Shown here piece by piece: positions 1 through 5,034 of a DNA stretch of 5,034 nt. Location of the stretch: the NCBI GenBank assembly GCA_041190985.1, contig JBEEPT010000120.1, positions 1-5,034 of the forward strand, read 5' to 3'. The notes beneath the pieces were generated by a model. It was not told the origin of the DNA. It did no database searches and saw only the letters and a program-made list of their open reading frames with translations. The first letter of the stretch is position 1; each line of letters starts with the position of its first letter. The translations under genes were made by a program, and so were the position numbers. Origin of the DNA: Malikia sp041190985. Lineage in GTDB: Bacteria > Pseudomonadota > Gammaproteobacteria > Burkholderiales > Burkholderiaceae_C.

Positions 1-878
<878 letters not shown>

Positions 879-924
879 ATCGCCCGGCCGGCGGCCTCGC
901 AAGGGGCCGTCACCCCTGACCAGC

Positions 925-954
925 AACCCGCCGGGGCAACCCGGCGGGTTTTGT
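925..954 (+). terminator. Intrinsic terminator of groEL
   Basis: A perfect 10-bp stem (AACCCGCCGG at 925-934 paired with CCGGCGGGTT at 941-950) with a 6-nt loop is followed by a run of T (949-952) and then a T-rich GTCATTT. It lies 46 bases after the groEL stop codon and faces the right way to end the groESL transcript. Confidence 0.93.
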
Positions 955-986
955 CATTTCTGCCCCAGGTGTCGGGCAGCGTGCGC

Positions 987-1015
987 AAAAAGAAAGCCCG
1001 GCGCATGCGCCGGGC
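987..1015 (-). terminator. Strong minus-strand intrinsic terminator
   Basis: A perfect 20-bp palindrome (996-1015, GCCCGGCGCA and its complement) is followed on the minus strand by UUUCUUUUU (995-987). On the + strand the palindrome is followed by GAAAAG and has no T-run, so it acts for leftward transcription. It faces the groEL terminator 33 bases away. Confidence 0.8.
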
Positions 1016-1016
1016 G

Positions 1017-1066
1017 AAAAGCCCCGTCTCCCTCCCTCGAACTGACGTTCGTCCTCACTACGGGGC
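1017..1066 (-). terminator. Inner terminator-like hairpin of the candidate small RNA
   Basis: On the minus strand the 7-bp stem GCCCCGU/ACGGGGC closes a 32-nt loop and is followed directly by UUUU (1020-1017). The loop holds a second small hairpin, GAAC-GUCA-GUUC (1050-1039). The large loop makes it a weaker terminator than the next hairpin, so it may be mainly an RNA structure. Confidence 0.45.
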
Positions 1067-1102
1067 ATCGAAGACCTCGGAGACTACCCTGAAGCTTCAA
1101 GG

Positions 1103-1145
1103 TTCATCCTACCACCATTTGTTCAAATCGGCATATTTATCCCAT
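1103..1145. promoter_or_regulatory. A+T-rich island, possible divergent promoter region
   Basis: This stretch is clearly richer in A and T than its surroundings. It includes an ATTTG-TT-CAAAT inverted repeat (1117-1128) and CATATTTAT (1132-1140). It sits between the leftward candidate small RNA and the rightward phosphodiesterase gene, where promoters would be expected. I could not find a convincing -35/-10 pair at 16-18 bp spacing on either strand, so only the region is called, not a specific promoter. Confidence 0.3.
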
Positions 1146-1237
1146 GAGGAAAATGCCTGCCGGCGCCATTGCCAAGGCGCAGGCAGGCCGCCACAATGCA
1201 GGCGATCCGGTCTGCCGGCCCGAGCGCGCCACGCCCC

Positions 1238-2044
1238 ATGCTGATCGCCCAGTTCTCCGACCTCCACCTCCGCCTCGCCGATCCGGCCCGGCGGGACCGG
1301 GTCGACACGGTGGCGCTGCTGCGCGCCTGCCTGGGCCATCTGCAGCGCCAGGACCCGGCGCCCGACCTGCTGCTGCTGACCGGCGACCTGGCGGAAAGCG
1401 GCCGCGACGCCGAATACGCGCTGCTGCGCGAGCTGCTGCGACCGCTGGCCTGCCCGCTGCTCGCCATCCCCGGCAACCACGACGAGCGCGCGGCGCTGCG
1501 GCGCCATCTGCCGCCGCCGGCCGGCGCCGAGCGGCTGGCGCATCCGGACTTCATGCAATACGCGATCCGGGTCGGGGCGCTGCGCTTCATCGCGCTCGAC
1601 ACCGTGGTGGCGGGCCAGCCGCACGGCGAGCTCTGCGAGCTGCGGCTGCGCTGGCTGGAGCAGCAGCTCGGGCAGGACGAGCGGCCCGCCGTGCTGCTGA
1701 TGCACCACCCGCCTTTCGCCACCGGCATCGCGCACATGGACGCCATGGGCCTGCTGCGTGGCGCCGCGCCGCTGGAGCAGCTGGTCGCGCGCCATCCCCA
1801 GGTGCAGGCGGTGCTCTGCGGCCACCTGCACCGCGCCATCCAGACCAGCTTCGGCGGCCGGCTGGCGTCGACCGCGCCCGGCACCGCCCACCAGATCGCG
1901 CTGGACCTGCGGCCCGCCGGCCCGGCCAGCTTCGTGCTGGAGCCGCCGGGCTACCTGCTGCACCTCTGGCAGGGCGGACGGCTGCTGAGCCACCAGGCCG
2001 TCGTCGGCGACTTCGCCGGGCCTTATGATTTCGAGCTGTTCTGA
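1238..2044 (+). CDS. GpdQ/CpdA-type class III cyclic-nucleotide or glycerophospho-diesterase
   Basis: This is a complete 268-residue calcineurin-like metallophosphoesterase with two metal ions, probably cytosolic since no signal peptide is visible. All family blocks are present: SDLH (Asp8, His10), LTGDL (Asp50), PGNHD (Asn80, His81), LMHHPP (His156) and CGHLH (His196, His198). The spacing matches GpdQ of Enterobacter almost residue for residue. The late STAPGTAHQI block and the C-terminal FAGPYDFE also resemble GpdQ. Family members hydrolyse cAMP (CpdA) or glycerophosphodiesters (GpdQ); the sequence alone does not settle the substrate. I chose ATG 1238 because it places the first motif at residues 7-10, as in the family. 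In-frame ATG 1196 (282 aa) or TTG 1169 would add an Ala/Arg-rich extension without known motifs. No start has a good ribosome binding site. No clear terminator follows, but the NrdR-controlled region downstream suggests a separate transcription unit. Confidence 0.9.
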   Translation: MLIAQFSDLHLRLADPARRDRVDTVALLRACLGHLQRQDPAPDLLLLTGDLAESGRDAEYALLRELLRPLACPLLAIPGNHDERAALRRHLPPPAGAERLAHPDFMQYAIRVGALRFIALDTVVAGQPHGELCELRLRWLEQQLGQDERPAVLLMHHPPFATGIAHMDAMGLLRGAAPLEQLVARHPQVQAVLCGHLHRAIQTSFGGRLASTAPGTAHQIALDLRPAGPASFVLEPPGYLLHLWQGGRLLSHQAVVGDFAGPYDFELF

Positions 2045-2110
2045 CCCTGCCGCACGGCCGTCCGCCTGGGCTGCGCCCTGACGCAAAGGTCCTGACTGCT
2101 TGCCGGCCGG

Positions 2111-2126
2111 ACACTACCTATAGTGC
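2111..2126 (+). promoter_or_regulatory. NrdR box 1 upstream of nrdJ
   Basis: ACACTACCTATAGTGC is an imperfect 16-bp palindrome matching the NrdR consensus (ACACWAYATMTWGTGT-like) at both ACACTA and TAGTG ends. NrdR is the ATP-cone/zinc-ribbon repressor of ribonucleotide reductase genes and responds to ATP/dATP status. The paired copy 31 bp downstream makes the call strong. Confidence 0.9.
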
Positions 2127-2141
2127 CAAGATAGAAAACCA

Positions 2142-2157
2142 ACACTAAATCTAGTGC
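2142..2157 (+). promoter_or_regulatory. NrdR box 2 upstream of nrdJ
   Basis: ACACTAAATCTAGTGC shares the ACACTA and TAGTGC ends with box 1. The two boxes are 31 bp apart start to start with a 15-bp gap, close to three helical turns. This is the usual arrangement for cooperative NrdR binding on one face of the DNA. Confidence 0.9.
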
Positions 2158-2175
2158 GGAAATGCGATTCGGCGC

Positions 2176-2181
2176 TAGAAT
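2176..2181 (+). promoter_or_regulatory. Probable -10 element of the nrdJ promoter
   Basis: TAGAAT, preceded by GC, is a good sigma-70 -10 hexamer 18 bp after NrdR box 2. The -35 position would fall in or beside box 2, where no recognisable -35 hexamer is seen. Repressor binding there would block RNA polymerase. Transcription would start near 2188, giving a leader of about 140 nt. This is inferred from position and sequence only. Confidence 0.45.
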
Positions 2182-2320
2182 TCGGGCCCTGGACTGCCAC
2201 CGCAGCCAGAGCGTCCCGGGCCCGGTCCCAGCCCTTGCGGCACGACCCGGCCGCGCCACGCAAGAATGCCACTCCGCTGGCGCCAGCCCCCTCCGCGCAC
2301 GCCAGCGCCATCACAGAACC

Positions 2321-2325
2321 AAGGA
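2321..2325 (+). promoter_or_regulatory. Ribosome binding site deciding the nrdJ start
   Basis: AAGGA lies 5 bases before ATG 2331. It supports that codon over the in-frame GTG at 2154, which lies inside NrdR box 2 and would add 59 low-complexity residues. Confidence 0.75.
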
Positions 2326-2330
2326 ATACG

Positions 2331-4796
2331 ATGAAACTCGACGACCTGCAACTGTCGGCCAACACCCTGGCCCCGCAACCGATCAGCCTCGACGTGCTGC
2401 GCGAGAAATACCTCAAGGGCGACGAGTCCAGCATCGAAGACCTGTACGCCCGCGTCGCGCGCGCGCTGGCCTCGGTCGAGAAGCCCGAGCTGCGCGAGAA
2501 GTACGAGGGCCTGTTCCTGGCCAATATGCACGCGGGCGCAATCGGCGCCGGCCGCATCATGAGCGCCGCCGGCACCGACATCCAGGCCACCCTGATCAAC
2601 TGCTTCGTGCAGCCGGTGGGTGACTGCATCCAGGGCGTGGACGACGAGGGCTACCCCGGCATCTACGAGGCGCTGCGCGAGGCCGCCGAGACCATGCGCC
2701 GCGGCGGCGGCGTGGGCTACGACTTCTCGCGCATCCGCCCCAAGGGCGCGCGCGTCAAGGGCACGGCCTCGATGGCGTCCGGCCCCTGCAGCTACATCAA
2801 TGTGTTCGACCAGTCCTGCTCGACGGTCGAGAGCGCCGGCGCGCGCCGCGGTGCCCAGATGGGCGTGCTGCGCATCGACCACCCGGACGTGCGCGAGTTC
2901 ATCACCGCCAAGCGCACGCCGGGCCGCTGGAACAACTTCAACGTCTCGGTCGGCGTGTCCGACGCCTTCATGCGGGCCGTGGTCGAGGGCAAGGACTGGG
3001 AGCTGGTGCACCGCGCCGAGCCGGGCGAGACGCTGCTCAAGGCGGGCGCGCACCAGCGCGCCGACGGCAAGTGGGTCTACCAGAGCGTGCCGGCGCGCGA
3101 GCTGTGGGACACCGTGATGAAGTCGGCCTACGACTTCGCCGAGCCGGGCATCCTGTTCCTGGACAACATCAACACCGACAACAACCTCAGCTACTGCGAG
3201 ACCATCGCCGCGACCAATCCCTGCGGCGAGCAGCCGCTGCCGTCCTACGGCTGCTGCGACCTCGGCCCCATCATCCTGACCAAGTTCGTGGCCAACCCGT
3301 TCGGCCGCGGCGGCGAGGCCGGCTTCGACTTCGAACGCTTCGAGAAGGTCGTGGCGCTGCAGGTGCGCGCGCTCGACAACGTGCTGGACCTGACCTGGTG
3401 GCCGCTGGACCAGCAGCTCAAGGAGTCGCAGTCCAAGCGCCGCATCGGCGTGGGCTTCACCGGCATGGGCAACACCCTGACCCTGCTCAACCTGCGCTAC
3501 GACAGCGAGGCCGGCCGCCTGATGGCCGCGCGCATCGCCGAGACCATGCGCAATGCCGCCTACCGCGCCTCGGTCGAGCTGGCCAAGGAAAAGGGCGCCT
3601 TCCCGCTGTTCGACGCCGAGGGCTACCTGAAGGCCGGCAGCTTCGCCAGCCGCCTGCCGGAGGACATCAAGAAGCTGATCCGCAAGCACGGCATCCGCAA
3701 CAGCCACCTGCTGTCGATCGCGCCGACCGGCACCGTGAGCCTGGCCTTCGCCGACAACGCCTCCAATGGCATCGAGCCGGCGTTCTCCTGGAGCTACACC
3801 CGCAAGAAGCGCGAGGCCGACGGCAGCCGCAGCGAATACCAGGTGCAGGACCACGCCTGGCGCCTGTGGAGCGAGCTCGGCGGCGACCCGAACCAGCTGC
3901 CGGCGGGCTTCGTCAACGCGCTCGAGATGAAGGCAGCCGACCACATCGGCATGATGCAGGCGGTCCAGCCCTTCGTCGACACCGCGATCTCCAAGACCGT
4001 CAACGTGCCGGCCGACTATCCCTACGAGGACTTCAAGGACCTCTACCTGCAGGCCTGGAACGCGCGCCTCAAGGGCCTGGCGACCTACCGTCCGAACAGC
4101 ATCCTGGGTTCGGTGCTCGAGGTGACGCCGGCGCCCGCTCCGGCCGCTGCCCCGGCACCCGCACCCGCCGCTGCCCCGGTGGCGGCCGCCCCGGTCGACC
4201 CGATGCGCACCGTGATCGAGAGCCGCCCCAAGGGCGCGCTGTCGGCCGTGGCCGAGAAGCTCGAGTACTGGACCCAGGAAGGCCAGAAGACGCTGTACCT
4301 GATCGTGTCCTTCCTGCCGGTGGCGGACGGCAACGGCAAGACCGTCGACCGCGCGGTCGAGTTCTTCATGCCGGTGGGCCAGAGCGGTGAATCGCAGCAG
4401 TGGATCACCTCCAGCATGCGTCTGCTGTCGCTGGCGGCACGTGGCGGCTTCCTCGAGCGCGCCCTGAGCGACATGCGCAAGGTGGCCTGGGACCGCGGCC
4501 CGGTGCGCCTGGGCACGCACCAGCGCGAGGACGGCGCGGTGATCCCGATGTGGCACGACTCCGAGGTCGCTGCCATCGCCTACGCGATCCAGAACATCCT
4601 GGCGCTGCGCGCACAGCAGAACGAGCAGGCCGAGCAGCTGTCGCTGCCGCTGCCCGAGCAGGCCGTCGCGCCCGTGTCCGAGGCGCCGCCGGTCATGGCC
4701 GGCAAGAAGTGCCCCGAATGCGGCGCCCACGCCGTGATCAAGAAGGACGGCTGCGAGTACTGCACCCAGTGCGGCCACCTGGGCAGCTGCGGCTGA
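2331..4796 (+). CDS. nrdJ: Adenosylcobalamin-dependent (class II) ribonucleoside-diphosphate reductase
   Basis: This 821-residue cytosolic enzyme reduces ribonucleotides to deoxyribonucleotides using a radical generated from adenosylcobalamin, so it needs no oxygen and no NrdB partner. The catalytic core spans about residues 1-597. Cys91 (INCFV) and Cys309 (YGCCDLG) match the reducible active-site pair. Cys298 in NPCGE is the thiyl-radical cysteine, with Asn296 and Glu300 beside it. APTGT (464-468) is the phosphate-binding loop. An Ala/Pro linker (about 599-622) leads to a TSCPD-like domain (about 630-760). The C-terminal zinc ribbon has Cys794/797 and Cys811/814 plus extra Cys808 and Cys820, a pattern linked to re-reduction of the active site in class II enzymes. 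No N-terminal ATP-cone is present, so overall on/off control by dATP is not expected through that domain. Two NrdR boxes upstream indicate repression when dNTPs are sufficient. No frameshift is seen. Confidence 0.96.
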   Translation: MKLDDLQLSANTLAPQPISLDVLREKYLKGDESSIEDLYARVARALASVEKPELREKYEGLFLANMHAGAIGAGRIMSAAGTDIQATLINCFVQPVGDCIQGVDDEGYPGIYEALREAAETMRRGGGVGYDFSRIRPKGARVKGTASMASGPCSYINVFDQSCSTVESAGARRGAQMGVLRIDHPDVREFITAKRTPGRWNNFNVSVGVSDAFMRAVVEGKDWELVHRAEPGETLLKAGAHQRADGKWVYQSVPARELWDTVMKSAYDFAEPGILFLDNINTDNNLSYCETIAATNPCGEQPLPSYGCCDLGPIILTKFVANPFGRGGEAGFDFERFEKVVALQVRALDNVLDLTWWPLDQQLKESQSKRRIGVGFTGMGNTLTLLNLRYDSEAGRLMAARIAETMRNAAYRASVELAKEKGAFPLFDAEGYLKAGSFASRLPEDIKKLIRKHGIRNSHLLSIAPTGTVSLAFADNASNGIEPAFSWSYTRKKREADGSRSEYQVQDHAWRLWSELGGDPNQLPAGFVNALEMKAADHIGMMQAVQPFVDTAISKTVNVPADYPYEDFKDLYLQAWNARLKGLATYRPNSILGSVLEVTPAPAPAAAPAPAPAAAPVAAAPVDPMRTVIESRPKGALSAVAEKLEYWTQEGQKTLYLIVSFLPVADGNGKTVDRAVEFFMPVGQSGESQQWITSSMRLLSLAARGGFLERALSDMRKVAWDRGPVRLGTHQREDGAVIPMWHDSEVAAIAYAIQNILALRAQQNEQAEQLSLPLPEQAVAPVSEAPPVMAGKKCPECGAHAVIKKDGCEYCTQCGHLGSCG
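4143..4179 (+). repeat. Short direct repeat in the nrdJ Ala/Pro linker
   Basis: GCCGCTGCCCCGG occurs at 4143-4155 and again at 4167-4179, 24 bp apart and in frame, within the linker coding region (about 4125-4196). This points to linker growth by in-frame duplication or slippage of an Ala-Ala-Pro-Ala-Pro unit. Confidence 0.7.
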
Positions 4797-4812
4797 CCGG
4801 CACCCCGGCTGC

Positions 4813-4840
4813 TGCGTACGCCGGGGGCTCGGCGTACGTA
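4813..4840 (+). terminator. Stem-loop after nrdJ, possible weak terminator
   Basis: A perfect 9-bp stem (CGTACGCCG at 4815-4823 with CGGCGTACG at 4830-4838), extendable by a G-U and a U-A pair, has a 6-nt loop and begins 17 bases after the nrdJ stop. No T-run follows, only ATTCTCC some way downstream. It may therefore stabilise the mRNA 3' end or assist Rho rather than act as a classical intrinsic terminator. Confidence 0.4.
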
Positions 4841-4850
4841 GCATCCACAA

Positions 4851-4879
4851 TTCTCCTGCCGTGACTCCTGGGGGACAAT
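4851..4879 (+). promoter_or_regulatory. Possible sigma-70 promoter for the tctB-like gene
   Basis: GACAAT (4874-4879) resembles a -10 hexamer, and TTCTCC (4851-4856) is a poor -35 at 17-bp spacing. It would start transcription near 4886, about 28 bases before the ATG. This is weak evidence, supported mainly by position after a stem-loop. Confidence 0.3.
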
Positions 4880-4903
4880 CCGCCCCACTAGTAAAACCAC
4901 GAT

Positions 4904-4908
4904 AGGAG
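4904..4908 (+). promoter_or_regulatory. Ribosome binding site of the tctB-like gene
   Basis: AGGAG, 5 bases before ATG 4914, is a strong Shine-Dalgarno sequence and fixes the start of a gene that is cut by the window edge. Confidence 0.85.
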
Positions 4909-4913
4909 TGCAA

Positions 4914-5034
4914 ATGGCGATCAAAAGCCAAAAAGACCTGCTGGCGGGGCTGATGTTCACGATCACCGGGGCGGTCTTCGCCCTGGGCGCGCGCAGCTAC
5001 GACATGGGCACCTCCGGGCGCATGGGCCCGGGCT
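4914..5034 (+). CDS. TctB-family protein of a tripartite tricarboxylate transporter, N-terminal part
   Basis: Only the first 40 residues are in the window. TctB is the small membrane subunit, usually with four helices, of tripartite tricarboxylate transporters. It works with the large TctA channel and a periplasmic TctC binding protein to take up citrate or other carboxylates. The start MAIKSQKDLLAGLMF, a first hydrophobic helix (about residues 9-26), and the GT-x-GRMGPG segment that normally continues into Y/F-F-P are typical of the family. A strong ribosome binding site precedes it. The partner genes would be expected downstream, outside the window, so the substrate cannot be judged. Family assignment is by recognition of the N-terminal signature. 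Confidence 0.8.
   Translation, partial: MAIKSQKDLLAGLMFTITGAVFALGARSYDMGTSGRMGPG

Larger units (their letters stand above)
987..1103 (-). ncRNA. Candidate minus-strand small RNA between groEL and the phosphodiesterase gene
   Basis: I do not recognise this RNA with confidence. It is inferred from structure and terminator polarity. Read on the minus strand, the segment starts with a 6-bp hairpin (CCUUGA/UCAGGG, 1102-1087). A larger hairpin follows, with stem GCCCCGU/ACGGGGC (1066-1060 with 1027-1021). It encloses a small GAAC/GUUC stem and a purine loop containing GAGGGAGGGAG, and UUUU comes after it. A strong 9-10 bp GC stem with a U-rich tail (1015-987) closes the unit. No credible protein gene lies on the minus strand here, so these terminators need another transcript to serve. 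An extended -10-like TGG-TAGGAT (minus strand, about 1114-1106) would start the RNA near 1103, but no good -35 is visible, so the 5' end is uncertain. The purine loop resembles a Shine-Dalgarno sequence and also contains GGA motifs. Alternatives are a 5'-leader structure of the downstream + strand gene, or the 3' end of a longer antisense transcript. Confidence 0.5.

Noticed and set aside
910..1068. 52-residue minus-strand ORF starting at ATG 1068 inside the candidate small RNA (MPRSEDERQFEGG...), with GAGG a few bases upstream.
   Set aside because: It reads through both leftward hairpins and the complement of the groEL terminator. The sequence is Arg/Gly/Pro-rich, as expected from out-of-frame G+C-rich DNA, and no family is recognisable.
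1144..2028. 294-residue + strand ORF in another frame, with a GAGGA-like site just before ATG 1153.
   Set aside because: It overlaps nearly the whole phosphodiesterase gene and is a repetitive Arg/Ala/Pro/Gly translation typical of a shadow frame. The other frame has complete catalytic motifs.
2216..2225. CCGGGCCCGG palindrome in the nrdJ leader.
   Set aside because: It is a 10-bp G+C palindrome of a kind expected by chance at this base composition, with no U-run or conserved context.
2154..2330. N-terminal extension of NrdJ from GTG 2154.
   Set aside because: The start codon lies inside NrdR box 2, the extension is low-complexity Ala/Pro/Arg, and the leader contains the likely -10. ATG 2331 has a proper AAGGA.
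2188..2330. Possible cobalamin riboswitch in the nrdJ leader (GCCACCG at 2196-2202 looks slightly like a B12-box piece).
   Set aside because: The leader is short, the B12-box consensus is not matched, and the expected multi-stem architecture is not visible. NrdR boxes explain the regulation.
2175..4931. 918-residue minus-strand ORF opposite nrdJ.
   Set aside because: It is an antisense shadow of a high-G+C gene. It is rich in His, Arg, Ala and Gly, has no recognisable domain, and the + strand frame is unmistakably NrdJ.

Overview
The window is very G+C-rich (about two thirds by eye), with compact genes all on the + strand. It looks like chromosomal DNA from a betaproteobacterium, most likely Burkholderiales. 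The reasons are the GroEL ending in a Gly-Gly-Met tail, a short NrdJ-type B12-dependent ribonucleotide reductase, and a TctB-family gene, a family much expanded in Bordetella, Cupriavidus and Comamonadaceae relatives. This placement is by recognition, not by a search.

Layout. (1) 1-878 is the 3' half of groEL, followed by a textbook intrinsic terminator at 925-954. (2) 879-1237 contains no convincing protein gene but is not empty. It has two hairpins whose U-tracts both lie on the minus strand, converging on the groEL terminator. This is best explained by an unannotated minus-strand small RNA of about 115 nt (roughly 1103 to 987). An A+T-rich island at 1103-1145 could hold promoters for this RNA and for the next gene. 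(3) 1238-2044 is a complete GpdQ/CpdA-type class III phosphodiesterase with every metal ligand in place. (4) 2045-2330 is the control region of the reductase: two 16-bp NrdR boxes 31 bp apart, a likely -10 element and a leader of about 140 nt. (5) 2331-4796 is a complete class II ribonucleotide reductase (nrdJ, 821 aa) with catalytic core, Ala/Pro linker, TSCPD-like domain and C-terminal zinc ribbon. (6) 4797-4913 is a short gap with a stem-loop, a possible promoter and a strong ribosome binding site. (7) 4914-5034 is the start of a TctB-family membrane protein that runs off the window.

The genes do not form one pathway. They look like separate transcription units: a chaperonin operon end, a phosphodiesterase, an NrdR-controlled dNTP synthesis gene and a solute transporter component. 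The two points most worth following are the candidate minus-strand small RNA with SD-like purine loops, and the well-phased NrdR operator pair in front of the B12-dependent reductase.
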